Positions 8,583 to 17,661 are shown, counted from the stretch's first letter. The stretch is DNA of 64,000 nucleotides from Kribbella solani (GCF_014205295.1 NZ_JACHNF010000001.1:2914001-2978000), one strand, 5' to 3'. Notes: generated from the sequence alone by a model not told the origin. Program-made: numbers and translations.

Positions 8583-8706
8583 TGCGAACCTTTCGATCTG
8601 CGGACGTGCCCAACTCACCAACGTTGCCTCCCCGGCGGCACCACCGCCCGGCTGAGCGTGCTCTAGCGCGGCGGGCCGTGGTTGGTGAGTGGTGGCGGTC
8701 CGGGTG

Positions 8707-9342
8707 TCACTTCTTGCGTACGAGCGTGAGGCCGTCGCCGATGCCGAGCATCACGACGTCGACCCGGTCATCGGCGGCGACGTGCGCGTTGAACTCCTTG
8801 CGGTCGAGCGGACCGTCCGCGTCCACCACCCGGCCGCCGGCCAGCGTGTTGTCGAACAGCATCAGCCCGTTCGGCCGGACCAGCTGGACGAGTCGCTCGA
8901 AGTAGTCGATGTACCCGGGCTTGTCGGCGTCCACGAAGGCCAGGTCGAAGGTCCCGTCCAGCGCGGCCGCGAGCTCGTGACCGTCACCGATCCGGAGCTC
9001 GATCTTGCCCGCGACCCCCGCCCGCTCCCAGTACTTGCGGCCGACCGCGGTCCACTCCGCGCTCGCGTCCAGGCAGATCAGCTGCCCGTCGTCCGGGAGG
9101 CCGCGGGAGATCGCCAGCGCGGAGAAGCCGGTGAAGGTACCGATCTCGACGGCCCGGCGGGCGGAGATCAGCCGGGTCAGCGTGGTCAGCAGCGCCGCCT
9201 GGTCGGCGGTGGTCAGCATCACGGCGGCGGAGCCGAGCGTCTGGGTCTCGGCCACCAGCTCGGTCGCGATCGGGTCCAGCGGCATGCCGTGCGCGACCAT
9301 GTAGTCGTGCAGTTCCTCGGTCACAGGTACCTGATGGCCCAT
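8707..9342 (-). CDS. Class I SAM-dependent O-methyltransferase
   Basis: 211 residues, matching the caffeoyl-CoA O-methyltransferase-like (Methyltransf_3) family. AVEIGTFTGFSALAIS is the SAM-binding loop, LICLDASAEW binds the SAM ribose, and LAFVDADKPGYIDYFE carries the metal-binding aspartate, followed by LFDNTLAGGRV. These enzymes methylate catechol-type hydroxyls in the cytoplasm with a divalent metal. The ATG at 9342 lies head-to-head with the kinase gene at 9448. Confidence 0.88.
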   Translation of the reverse strand: MGHQVPVTEELHDYMVAHGMPLDPIATELVAETQTLGSAAVMLTTADQAALLTTLTRLISARRAVEIGTFTGFSALAISRGLPDDGQLICLDASAEWTAVGRKYWERAGVAGKIELRIGDGHELAAALDGTFDLAFVDADKPGYIDYFERLVQLVRPNGLMLFDNTLAGGRVVDADGPLDRKEFNAHVAADDRVDVVMLGIGDGLTLVRKK

Positions 9343-9447
9343 GATTTCCCGCCTCCGTGTATTAGATCGGTCGCCTGTAGTCTCTATGGGTTGCCCAACC
9401 GGACCTACACCGCCCCACACCGTGGCCGAACCAAGGGAGCACCCAGC

Positions 9448-10452
9448 ATGCGTATCGCCGTGGCCGGATCGATCGCGACCGACATCCTGATGACGTTCCC
9501 GGGCCGGTTCAAGGACCAGTTCCTCGAAGAACAAATTCACAAGGTGTCGTTGTCGTTCCTGGTCGACGAGCTGGTGGTGCACCGGGGTGGTGTCGGCGCG
9601 AACATCTGTTACGGGATGGCGCAGCTCGGGTTCCCGTCGGTGCTGGTCGGGTCGGTCGGCGCGGACTTCGCCGAGTACGGCGCGGCGCTGACCGAGGCCG
9701 GCGTCGACATCTCGCACGTCCGCGTCTGTGACGGCGTACACACGGCCCGGTTCACCTGCACGACCGACCTGGACGCGAACCAGATCGCGTCGTTCTACAC
9801 CGGCGCGATGGCCGAGGCGCGGGAGCTCGATCTCGGCGCGATCCACCAGGCCGCGGGCGGCATCGACCTGGTACTCATCGGCGCCGACGACCCGGACGCG
9901 ATGATCAAGCACACCGATCTGGCCAAGCAGCACGGGATCGCGATCGCGGCCGACCCGTCGCAGCAGATGGCGCGGATGGAGGGTACGGACATCCGGCACC
10001 TGATCGACGGCGCGGCGTACCTGTTCAGCAACGAGTACGAGGCCGGGCTGATGTCCCAGAAGACGGGATGGAGCCATCAGGAGATCCTGGAGCGGGTCGG
10101 CGTACGCATCACCACGCACGGCGGCGACGGTGTGGTGATCGAGGACGCCAGCGGGATTCTCGCGAAGGTGCCGGCGGTGCCCGTCCCGAACCTGGTTGAC
10201 CCGACCGGTGGCGGCGACGCGTTCCGTGCCGGGTACCTGACCGGGCGCGCGGCCGGGCTCGACCACGAGTCGTCGGCGCACCTCGGCTGCACGCTGGCGA
10301 CCACCGTACTGGAGACGGTCGGCACCCAGGAGTACACCCTCGATCACCCGGCGTTCGTTGCTCGGCTCACCAGCGCGTACGGCGCCGACGCGGCCGCGAC
10401 GGCCAAGCAGGCAATGGGCGCTCAGCCGGTGGTGGCCGCTCAGCTGTCCTGA
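9448..10452 (+). CDS. PfkB family sugar/nucleoside kinase, adenosine-kinase type
   Basis: 334 residues. It has RIAVAGSIATDILM at the start, VHRGGVGANICYGMAQLG (substrate-binding glycines) and the C-terminal PfkB signature DPTGGGDAFRAGYL with the catalytic aspartate. Length and motifs match actinobacterial adenosine-kinase-like proteins that phosphorylate a nucleoside or sugar with ATP. GGGAG seven nt before the ATG supports the start. Without neighbours from a pathway the exact substrate remains open. Confidence 0.87.
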   Translation: MRIAVAGSIATDILMTFPGRFKDQFLEEQIHKVSLSFLVDELVVHRGGVGANICYGMAQLGFPSVLVGSVGADFAEYGAALTEAGVDISHVRVCDGVHTARFTCTTDLDANQIASFYTGAMAEARELDLGAIHQAAGGIDLVLIGADDPDAMIKHTDLAKQHGIAIAADPSQQMARMEGTDIRHLIDGAAYLFSNEYEAGLMSQKTGWSHQEILERVGVRITTHGGDGVVIEDASGILAKVPAVPVPNLVDPTGGGDAFRAGYLTGRAAGLDHESSAHLGCTLATTVLETVGTQEYTLDHPAFVARLTSAYGADAAATAKQAMGAQPVVAAQLS

Positions 10453-10462
10453 GCGGTAGGCA

Positions 10463-11740
10463 TCACCGGTCCTGGATGCCACCTCCGATGGCGGCGACGA
10501 GCTCGGTCAGGCGTTCGAACACGCGGTCCGTGCCGAGGCCGTCGTGCTCGTACTCGTTCGTCACCCAGGCCTGTACGTTGCCGACCCGGCTCGCGGTGTC
10601 GAGTTGCAGGCCTGAGTCGACGTACATGTCGTCGAAGTAGACCGCCGCGGCGACCGGTACGTCGTTGGCCGCGAGGCGCTCCAGGTCGTACAGCTCCGGC
10701 CAGCTCTGCCGTTGCGCCATCAGCTCGACCGCACCCTGGAAGGGCCGGAGTCCGCGGATCTCCTCGAACATCCAGGGGTACATCATCTCGCCGGTGAACA
10801 GCAGCGGCCGCGCTTCCTCGGCGAACTCCGGGTGCCGCGACCGCTCCGCCTGCGCGGCCCACCCGGTCGCGCCGTCGCCGGAGCCGTAGGCACTCTCCTG
10901 CAGCGCGGCGAACAGCGGGTTCGCGAGGAAGGACGTCCCGGTCAGCAGCTGGCTGAGGAACGTGTCTGACAGCTCGTCCCCGTCGAAGGCCTCGTCGATC
11001 AGCCAGTGCACTCGCTCGTACCCGGGCTTCATGCCGAAATCGAGTCCGATTGTCTGCAATCTGCGTACCGTCAACCGGTCGCCGTCGGGGAGGCGTACGT
11101 CGGACTCGGCCAGCCGGTCGGCGATCCGTCCGACCTGACCGATGTCGTGCGGGTAGCGGCGGAAGTACTCCCGGTTCTTCGCCGCGACCCGCGGGTACGT
11201 CCGCCGGTACACCTCGGCGGCCGACGGCTCGATCGACGGCAGGCCGCCGGTCACGTAGCACGCGCTCAGGCCCTCGGGCGCTTTCGACAGGTACGTCATG
11301 GTGAGGAACCCGCCGTAGCTCTGGCCGAGGGTCGACCAACGACGCCCGCCGAAGACCCGCGTACGCAGGTACTCGGCGTCCGCGACGATCGAATCGGCCC
11401 GGAAGCACGCCAGGTACGCCGCGCCGTCCGCCGCCGGCATCGATGCCATCCGGCGCGCGCTGACCGGCGTACTGCGACCGGTGCCGCGCTGATCCATCAG
11501 CACGACGCGATGTGTCTTGAGCGCATGGCCGACCCAGCCGACCGGCCCGAGCGGCCGCGGGCCTTTTCCACCCGGACCGCCCTGCAGGAACAGCAAGCAC
11601 GGCAGATCCTCGTCCTTGCGGGCCGGATCAACGAGCTCCCGCGCGAACACCGTGATCGTCTCGGCCGGATTCGCCCAGTCCAGCGGCACCTCCGCGGTGT
11701 GCTCACGGACGTGCATGCCGGGGATGGTGTAGCTGATCAT
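10463..11740 (-). CDS. Alpha/beta hydrolase, proline iminopeptidase (S33) type
   Basis: 425 residues. LLFLQGGPGG supplies the oxyanion hole, VLMDQRGTGRST is the conserved DQRGxGRS segment, GQSYGGF is the nucleophile elbow, and EYEHDGLG near the C-terminus offers the catalytic histidine. The length fits the long prolyl-aminopeptidase group, which removes N-terminal proline from peptides. No signal peptide is visible, so it should be cytoplasmic. It starts 34 nt downstream of the Pnkp stop on the same strand and may be the third gene of that transcript. Confidence 0.87.
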   Translation of the reverse strand: MISYTIPGMHVREHTAEVPLDWANPAETITVFARELVDPARKDEDLPCLLFLQGGPGGKGPRPLGPVGWVGHALKTHRVVLMDQRGTGRSTPVSARRMASMPAADGAAYLACFRADSIVADAEYLRTRVFGGRRWSTLGQSYGGFLTMTYLSKAPEGLSACYVTGGLPSIEPSAAEVYRRTYPRVAAKNREYFRRYPHDIGQVGRIADRLAESDVRLPDGDRLTVRRLQTIGLDFGMKPGYERVHWLIDEAFDGDELSDTFLSQLLTGTSFLANPLFAALQESAYGSGDGATGWAAQAERSRHPEFAEEARPLLFTGEMMYPWMFEEIRGLRPFQGAVELMAQRQSWPELYDLERLAANDVPVAAAVYFDDMYVDSGLQLDTASRVGNVQAWVTNEYEHDGLGTDRVFERLTELVAAIGGGIQDR

Positions 11741-11773
11741 TCGGGCCTCTCTTCTGTCGGCGTTCGGCGTCTG

Positions 11774-14299
11774 TCAGAGGCGTGGGTCGATGGGTTCGGA
11801 TTCCAGGGCCAGTACGGCGAAGACGCATTCGTGGATACGCCACAGAGGTTCGCCTCGGGCCGCTCGCTCAAGGGACTCCATGCCCAGCGCGTACTCGCGC
11901 AGCGCCAGGGACCGTTTGTGACCGAGGTTCCGGTCCCGGAGCCGGCTGAAGTTGGCCGGGTCGGTGTAGTCCGGGCCGTAGATCAGCCGCAGGTACTCCT
12001 GCCCGCGAACCTTCAACCCGGGCTGTGCCAACCCCTTCGCCGTACGGACCAGGTTGGCGGCCGGCTTCACCACCATGCCCTCTCCCCCGGCGCCGGTGAG
12101 CTCTTCCCACCAGGCGATCCCGGCATCCCAGTTGCCCGCGTCAACGAACAACCGTCGCGTCGGCGTCACCACCTCGGGGCCCGAGGCAACCATCCGGTCG
12201 GCGATCCCAAGATGCCAAGCATGCGGGCGATCCTGGTACGTAGCCCCCTCGGACGCCAGCACCTGGAACGGCGCCAGCCGCACCCCGTCCAGCCCGTCGG
12301 TCGGCCAGCAATACCGCCGGTACGCGTCGGTGAACCGCTCCGCATTGGCCAACCGCTGCTCCACCGAACCCAGCAGATCACCTACGTCCAGACCGGCATC
12401 AGCCGCCGACCGCAACGCAGCAGTTGCTGCAGGCAACGACATACGAGCGGCCGCTCCGACCGCGGCGTACTGGTTCCGCAGCAGGTCCTCCGCCTTCGCG
12501 CTCCACGGCAGCAGCTCGGCATCAAGCAGCACCCACGACGTGTCCAACTCATCGAACACCCCCGCCCGCTCAGCCACCGACCGCAGGCGAAGCAGCAGCT
12601 CGTCGGTCAACGACGCGTCGAAGAACGATCGCCCCGTACGCGTGTGGACGGCCCCGCGACCGGCCAGCCCGAACCGCTTCTCCGCGACATCGTCGTCCCG
12701 CGTCAGCAGCACGACCGCGCGCGAACCCATGTGCTTCTCCTCGCACACCAGCTCCGTCACGCCCTGCGCCCGGTACGCCTCGAACGCCTGCCGCGGGTGC
12801 TCCAGCAACCCCGGCTCCGGCGAGGTGGCGACCGGACTCATCGTCGGCGGCAGGTACAGCAGGAACCGCGGATCGATCGCGAACCGGCTCATCACCTCCA
12901 GCGCCGCGCCGGCCTGTTCGGCCCGGATGCTCAGCCGGCCGTGCGACGTCGTCTCGACCACCCGCCGGCCGGTCACGTCGGTCAGTTCGAGTACGTCCGG
13001 TTCGCGTGCCGGGGCGGTTGCCACATGCAACGGTTTCGCCGGCGCGTAGTACTCCTCCGCCGCCTGTACGGCGACCAGCTCGCGCTCCGGATAGCGCAGC
13101 GCGGTCAGCGATCCGCCGAACACGCAACCGGTGTCCAGACAGATCGTGTTGTTGATCCACTCCGGCTCGGGCGTCGGCGTGTGGCCGTACACGACCATGG
13201 CGCGACCGCGGTAGTCGTTCGCCCACGGGTAACGTACCGGCAGCCCGAACTCATCGGTCTCACCGGTCGTTTCGCCGTACAAGCAGAACGACCGGACGCG
13301 CCCCGACGTACGCCCGTGCATGCGCTCGACCAGGCCGGCGTGCGAAACCACCAGCTTGGCGTCGTCGAACACATAGTGCGAGATCAGGCCGTCGATGAAC
13401 GTCATCACCTGCTCGCGGAACTCGGACGACTCCATCGCGAGCTGTTCGAGCGTGGTCTCCAGACCGTGGCTGATCTTCACGTTCTTCCCGCGAAGCGCCC
13501 GCAGCAGCTTGTCCTCGTGGTTGCCCGGCACGCAGTACGCATGCCCGTTCGCCACCATCCCCATCACCAGCCGCAGTACGCCCGGGCTGTCCGGGCCGCG
13601 GTCGACCAGGTCACCGACGAAGATCGCCTGCCGCGCCGGGTGTACGGCATCAATCGGCCGCCCGGCGTCGTCGCGAGTGAACGTGTACCCGAGCTCGGTG
13701 AGCAGCCGCTCCAGCTCCGGCCGGCATCCGTGGACGTCGCCGATCACGTCGAACGGGCCGGTCCGGTCGGTGAGATCGTTGTACAGCCGGGTCCGTTCGA
13801 TGCTCACGGCATCGATCTCGTCGACGCCGGACAGCACGTGGACGTTGCGGAATCCCTCGCGCTTCAGACTGCGCAACCCGCGCTTCAGCTGCGACCGCTG
13901 CCGGACGATCACCTTCGACCCGAACTGCCGGTCCGCCCGCTGCGCGTTGCGTTCGACGCAAACCCGCTCCGGCGGATCGAGCACGATCGCCACCGGCAGC
14001 ACGTCGTACTCCCGAGCCAGATTCACCAGTTCCTTGCGGGCGTCCGGCTGCACGTTGGTCGCGTCGATGACCGTCAGCCGCCCGGCCGCGAGCCGCTTCC
14101 CGGCGATGAAGTTGAGCACCTCGAAGGCGTCCTTGGTCGCCGCCTGATCGTTCTCGTCGTCAGACACCAGCCCACGGCAGAAGTCGCTGGAGATCACCTC
14201 GGTGCCGAGGAAGTGCTTCCGCGCGAATGTGGACTTCCCGGAGCCGCTCGCTCCGACCAGCACGATCAGCGACAGGGCGGGTACGTCGATCTTCGTCAT
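11774..14299 (-). CDS. pnkp: Polynucleotide kinase-phosphatase-ligase Pnkp
   Basis: 841 residues with the three domains of bacterial Pnkp. The kinase P-loop GASGSGKST is at 16-24. A binuclear metallophosphatase has GDVHG (187-191), GDLVDRGPDS (229-238) and GNHED (259-263). A ligase-type adenylyltransferase has EKHMGSR with K522 as the expected AMP-attachment site. The enzyme heals and seals cleaved RNA ends in complex with Hen1. Its ATG overlaps the hen1 stop (ATGA), the usual two-gene operon. Family length is about 850 residues, so it looks intact. Confidence 0.96.
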   Translation of the reverse strand: MTKIDVPALSLIVLVGASGSGKSTFARKHFLGTEVISSDFCRGLVSDDENDQAATKDAFEVLNFIAGKRLAAGRLTVIDATNVQPDARKELVNLAREYDVLPVAIVLDPPERVCVERNAQRADRQFGSKVIVRQRSQLKRGLRSLKREGFRNVHVLSGVDEIDAVSIERTRLYNDLTDRTGPFDVIGDVHGCRPELERLLTELGYTFTRDDAGRPIDAVHPARQAIFVGDLVDRGPDSPGVLRLVMGMVANGHAYCVPGNHEDKLLRALRGKNVKISHGLETTLEQLAMESSEFREQVMTFIDGLISHYVFDDAKLVVSHAGLVERMHGRTSGRVRSFCLYGETTGETDEFGLPVRYPWANDYRGRAMVVYGHTPTPEPEWINNTICLDTGCVFGGSLTALRYPERELVAVQAAEEYYAPAKPLHVATAPAREPDVLELTDVTGRRVVETTSHGRLSIRAEQAGAALEVMSRFAIDPRFLLYLPPTMSPVATSPEPGLLEHPRQAFEAYRAQGVTELVCEEKHMGSRAVVLLTRDDDVAEKRFGLAGRGAVHTRTGRSFFDASLTDELLLRLRSVAERAGVFDELDTSWVLLDAELLPWSAKAEDLLRNQYAAVGAAARMSLPAATAALRSAADAGLDVGDLLGSVEQRLANAERFTDAYRRYCWPTDGLDGVRLAPFQVLASEGATYQDRPHAWHLGIADRMVASGPEVVTPTRRLFVDAGNWDAGIAWWEELTGAGGEGMVVKPAANLVRTAKGLAQPGLKVRGQEYLRLIYGPDYTDPANFSRLRDRNLGHKRSLALREYALGMESLERAARGEPLWRIHECVFAVLALESEPIDPRL

Positions 14300-15696
14300 C
14301 GTGCCTCCTCCGTACGAAACAGGGCCAGCTGGGTCGGCGCGCCGTACGCCGGGTCGACCGCACCGACGGGACGGAACTCGACCGTGTACCCGTACGTCGA
14401 GGCGACCCCGCGCGCCCACTCCTCGAACTCCGCCCGAGTCCACTCGAACCGGTGATCGGGATGCCGGAACTTCCCGGCCGGCAAGGACGGAAAGAGCACG
14501 TTGTACTCGCTGTTCGGCGTGGTCATCACCACGGCAGCAGGATGCGCCGCCTGGAACACCGACCTCGCCAACGCCGGCAGGCGCGGCGGATCGACGTGCT
14601 CGACGACCTCCATCAGTACGACCGCGTCCAGGCCCGCGAGCCGTTCGTCGGAGTACGTCACCGAGGACTGCAGGAACCGGAGCCGATCGCGTTGCCGGTC
14701 AGGCAGATCGTCGTAGCGCAGTCGCCGCTTCGCCGAGATCAGCGCCCGGGCCGACACGTCGGTCGCGATCAGTTCGCCGATCATCGGGTCCTTCAGCAGC
14801 TCACCGGCGAGTGCGCCCTCACCACAGCCGATGTCGGCGATCCGGCGGGCGCCCAGCTCGCGCAGTACGCCCGCTACCGCCGTACGCCGCTCGACCGCGA
14901 GCGACACCGAGCCTTCCTCGGCCGATTCCTCGGCAAGCTCCTGACCGTCCACTTCGGCCAGTCGCTCCAGCGCGGCATCGGCCAGGTACCGGCGGTGGGC
15001 CAGGTAGCGCCGCGAGATCAGGTCCTTCTCGGGATGCGCGCCCAGCCAGCCTTCGCCGGCCTTCACCAGCTTGTCGACCTCGTCCGATCCGACCCAGTAG
15101 TGCTTCGCGTCATCCAGTACGGGCAGCATCACGTACAGGTGGTTGAGCCCGTCGGCCAACCGAAGTACACCGGTCAGCCGCAGGTCCACGTACCGGGAAT
15201 CGCCCCACGCCGGGATCTCCGGATCGAGCGGGACCGGTCGCGCGTCGACGGTCCAGCCGAGCGGCGCGAAGAACCGCTCGGCCAGGTCGGCACCGCCGTT
15301 GCACGGGAGCGCGGGGACGTGGATCTCCAGCGGCAGCGGGCGCGCCGCGAGCTCGGGGCGCGCGTCGCAGCGGCCGTTCATCGCGGTCCGGAACAGCTTG
15401 CCGAGCGCGACCGCGAGCAGGCTGGACGCGGCGTACGGGCGGTCGTTCACGTACTGCCCGAGGGTGAATCCCTCCGCGGCCTTGCCACGCCCGGAGCGGA
15501 CCAGGCCGATCGGGTCGATCTCCAGCAGCACGGCCGCCGTACACCGCTCGCCGGTCGCCTCGGGGTAGAACACATGGGCCGATCCCCCGGTGATACCGAT
15601 CGTCTGCGGTCGCGCCGGGTTCTTGTGCAACAGGAACCCGAAGTCGCTCGCGGGAACATCCAGTCCGGCCAGATCGGTACCAAGCGTGAGGAACAC
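14296..15696 (-). CDS. hen1: 3'-terminal RNA ribose 2'-O-methyltransferase Hen1
   Basis: 466 residues. The N-terminal half (about 1-240) matches the region that contacts and activates Pnkp. The C-terminal methyltransferase has IADIGCGEGAL (GCGEG at 290-294) and the metal ligands of Hen1: MEVVEH (E363, E366, H367) and FRHPDHRFEW (H412/H415). Hen1 marks the 3' end of a cleaved RNA before Pnkp ligation, protecting the repaired site from renewed cleavage. The GTG at 15696 has GAATAC just upstream and no Shine-Dalgarno, consistent with leaderless expression. Confidence 0.95.
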   Translation of the reverse strand: MFLTLGTDLAGLDVPASDFGFLLHKNPARPQTIGITGGSAHVFYPEATGERCTAAVLLEIDPIGLVRSGRGKAAEGFTLGQYVNDRPYAASSLLAVALGKLFRTAMNGRCDARPELAARPLPLEIHVPALPCNGGADLAERFFAPLGWTVDARPVPLDPEIPAWGDSRYVDLRLTGVLRLADGLNHLYVMLPVLDDAKHYWVGSDEVDKLVKAGEGWLGAHPEKDLISRRYLAHRRYLADAALERLAEVDGQELAEESAEEGSVSLAVERRTAVAGVLRELGARRIADIGCGEGALAGELLKDPMIGELIATDVSARALISAKRRLRYDDLPDRQRDRLRFLQSSVTYSDERLAGLDAVVLMEVVEHVDPPRLPALARSVFQAAHPAAVVMTTPNSEYNVLFPSLPAGKFRHPDHRFEWTRAEFEEWARGVASTYGYTVEFRPVGAVDPAYGAPTQLALFRTEEAR

Positions 15697-15914
15697 CGGA
15701 GTATTCGATCACGAACCGCAGCCACCCGACACATCGATTACCCAGGTCAGTGGCCGAATCGGGCGACCCGCGGTCAGGGACTGGCGCGTCCGGGCCCTTT
15801 GGCTCTAGCTTGGGTCAAGAAGATCAGTCGCTACAGACCGTCCTTCCCCGCTGACAGTCGGTAATTGTCCCCGGTTTGTGGCGTGACCCAGCCACGTACT
15901 ACGGGGAAAGGATC
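15697..15914. other. Divergent intergenic region
   Basis: 218 nt between hen1 (leftward) and the mini-ORF/small protein (rightward). It should carry both promoters; TACAGA at about 15832 is a weak rightward -10 candidate. No gene is seen. Confidence 0.5.
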
Positions 15915-15953
15915 ATGGCCGAACTCTCTCGCCACCCGGGGTGCCGCCGGTGA
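15915..15953 (+). CDS. 12-codon mini-ORF coupled to the next gene
   Basis: ATG at 15915, preceded by GGGGAAAGG at good spacing, encodes MAELSRHPGCRR and stops at TGA 15951-15953. That TGA overlaps the GTG of the next gene (GTGA), so ribosomes finishing here can restart on the small protein. It is in a different frame from that protein, so it is not simply a longer N-terminus. The functional status is inferred only from the ribosome site and the overlap. Confidence 0.5.
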   Translation: MAELSRHPGCRR

Positions 15954-16183
15954 AACCCCAGACGTTCGAACTCGTCCGCTACACCGACATCAGCGGGGTC
16001 TCCGGGACCGGCATCGTCGCCGAAGGATGCGTCTTCACCGACGGCTCGGTCGCGCTCCGCTGGCACGGCGCCAACCCGTCGACGGCCGTCTGGCCGGACC
16101 TCGACTCCATCCTCGCCGTCCACGGCCACCGCGGCGCCACCGTGGTCCGCTGGCTCCAGGTCTCGGCAGCCGCCTCCGCCTGA
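15950..16183 (+). CDS. Small conserved protein, paralogue of 21723-22091
   Basis: 77 residues from GTG 15950 (a second GTG at 15941 is possible). The sequence TFELVRYTDISGVSGTG, then VAEGCVFTDGSVALRW and TAVWPDLDSILAVHGH, matches the product at 21.7 kb at about 53 of 70 aligned positions. It is mostly beta-strand-like, with conserved Trp, His and Cys, and has no signal peptide. I recall similar small proteins in actinobacterial and phage genomes but know no function. The start overlaps the stop of the mini-ORF. Confidence 0.75.
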   Translation: MKPQTFELVRYTDISGVSGTGIVAEGCVFTDGSVALRWHGANPSTAVWPDLDSILAVHGHRGATVVRWLQVSAAASA

Positions 16184-16194
16184 CCCACCTGCGA

Positions 16195-16261
16195 ACCCTC
16201 CACCCGAGGGGTCATCACCGCGACTGGAGGGTTGCCCCTTCGTAATTCGAGGGGGCAACCC
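16195..16261. terminator. Bidirectional hairpin terminator between convergent genes
   Basis: GGGTTGCCCC (16229-16238) and GGGGCAACCC (16252-16261) are perfect complements around CTTCG...ATTCGA. A second overlapping pair, AACCCTCCA (16195-16203) and TGGAGGGTT (16225-16233), gives an alternative fold. It lies between the small gene and folE, which end towards each other. T-runs are absent, as is common in this GC range. Confidence 0.6.
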
Positions 16262-16267
16262 CGCGGT

Positions 16268-16879
16268 TCAGGGGGCAAGGCCGGTGAGGGCGAAGAACTC
16301 GGCGCGGGAGCTGGGGTTCTGGCGCAGGGTGCCGTGCAGGGAGGACGTGACCGTACGGGAGCCGGCCGCGCGGACGCCACGCAGTGACATGCACTGGTGT
16401 TCGGCCTCGATCACCACGCCGACGCCCTTCGGGTCGAGATGATCCTGGAGCCAGTCGGCGACCTGCTTGGTCAGTCGCTCCTGCACCTGGAAGTCGCGCG
16501 CGAACAGCTCCACCACGCGGGCCAGCTTGGACAGGCCGAGGATGCGGTCACCCGGCAGGTACCCGACGTGGGCGACGCCCTGGAACGGGAGCAGGTGGTG
16601 TTCGCACAGTGACTGCACCGGGATGTCCTTGGCCAGGACCAGCTCGTCGTACCCTTCGTCGTTCGGGAAGGTGGTGAGCTCGAACTCGCGCGGCGTGAGC
16701 ATCTCGGCGTACGCGTTCGCGACCCGGCGCGGGGTGTCCGCGAGATGGGCACTGTGCGGGTCGCGCCCGAGCGCGGTGAGCAGGTCCGCGACCGCACGCT
16801 GCGCGGCCGGAAGGTCGATCTCCTCCCGGCGGGCGACGATGTGAAGCGGGACGGACTCGAGGTCGGCCGAGATCGCCAT
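16268..16879 (-). CDS. folE: GTP cyclohydrolase I
   Basis: 203 residues from the ATG at 16879, which follows GGGAG at six nt; the TTG two codons earlier is less likely. CEHHLLPFQGVAHVGYLPG carries the zinc-binding Cys and His, and EAEHQCMSLRGV the second cysteine; GLSKLARVVELFARDFQVQERL is the family signature. The enzyme turns GTP into 7,8-dihydroneopterin triphosphate at the start of folate or pterin synthesis. It sits alone, divergent from a COG2345-type regulator. TATGAT upstream is a likely -10. Confidence 0.96.
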   Translation of the reverse strand: MAISADLESVPLHIVARREEIDLPAAQRAVADLLTALGRDPHSAHLADTPRRVANAYAEMLTPREFELTTFPNDEGYDELVLAKDIPVQSLCEHHLLPFQGVAHVGYLPGDRILGLSKLARVVELFARDFQVQERLTKQVADWLQDHLDPKGVGVVIEAEHQCMSLRGVRAAGSRTVTSSLHGTLRQNPSSRAEFFALTGLAP

Positions 16880-16953
16880 CTGCAACTCCCTGAGGTTTCA
16901 GCGAAGAACCATCATACTGTTTCACCAACCCGAGTTGTCGATAGAATCATTCC

Positions 16954-17661
16954 GTGGACATCTCCCGGCACGCCGACGTCCAGGCGGTCGCGGTACTCGA
17001 GGAGCCGACCCGGCGCCGGCTCTACGAGTACGTGGTCGCGCACGCCGAGCCGATCAGCCGGGACGACGCCGCGAGCGCGCTCGGGATTCCGCGGACGACG
17101 GCCGCCTTCCATCTCGATCGGCTGACCGAGGAGGGCCTGCTCGAGACCTGCTACGAGCGCCGGACCGGGCGTACGGGGCCGGGCGCGGGCCGTCCCGCGA
17201 AGCTGTATCACCGCTCCGATCGGGAAATCGAGATCAGCCTGCCGGAGCGTCAGTACGCGATCGCGGGACAGCTGCTCGCGGCCGCGATCCAGGACGCGGA
17301 GGCGTACGGCATCTCGCCCCGTGAAGCCGTCAATCGAAGAGCGCGGGAGTACGGCGAGACGATCGGCCGTACCGCCGGGAAGCAGTCGGTGGAGCAGGTG
17401 CTGGCGGCACATGGATTCGAGCCGCGCGCGGAAGCGGACGGGATCGTGCTGGCGAACTGCCCGTTCCGGCGGCTGGCGAAAGAACACCCGCAACTGGTCT
17501 GCGGTATGAACCTGCACCTGATCGCCGGATTGTTGACAAGCCTCGACACCCCGCTACAGGCCGAGCTCGCGCCGACCGCGGGTCACTGTTGTGTCCGCAT
17601 CACTGGCCGACCACCGGCGGACCAAGGTGACGCACTAAGGTCGGAGCGTGGCGAAGGCTAG
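16954..17661 (+). CDS. HTH regulator of the COG2345/SufR-like type
   Basis: 235 residues from GTG 16954. Residues 1-75 form a winged helix (LEEPTRRRLYEYVVAH, ALGIPRTTAAFHLDRLTEEGLLE). The C-terminal half has spaced cysteines in NCPFRRLAKEHPQLVCGMN and HCCVRI, as in the COG2345 group to which the Fe-S sensor SufR belongs, so a metal or Fe-S ligand set is plausible. TAGAAT lies just before the GTG, suggesting a leaderless start. It is divergent from folE and overlaps ybaK by 14 nt, so it may control either. Confidence 0.8.
   Translation: MDISRHADVQAVAVLEEPTRRRLYEYVVAHAEPISRDDAASALGIPRTTAAFHLDRLTEEGLLETCYERRTGRTGPGAGRPAKLYHRSDREIEISLPERQYAIAGQLLAAAIQDAEAYGISPREAVNRRAREYGETIGRTAGKQSVEQVLAAHGFEPRAEADGIVLANCPFRRLAKEHPQLVCGMNLHLIAGLLTSLDTPLQAELAPTAGHCCVRITGRPPADQGDALRSERGEG

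Noticed and set aside
11006..14455. Very long rightward frame (over 1,100 codons) opposite Pnkp and the S33 peptidase
   Set aside because: It is the antisense shadow of two motif-complete genes. Its product is Arg/Gln/His-rich with no domain, typical of open antisense frames at 70% GC.
16885..16885. TTG two codons before the folE ATG as start
   Set aside because: GGGAG is spaced six nt from the ATG at 16879 and overlaps too closely with the TTG.
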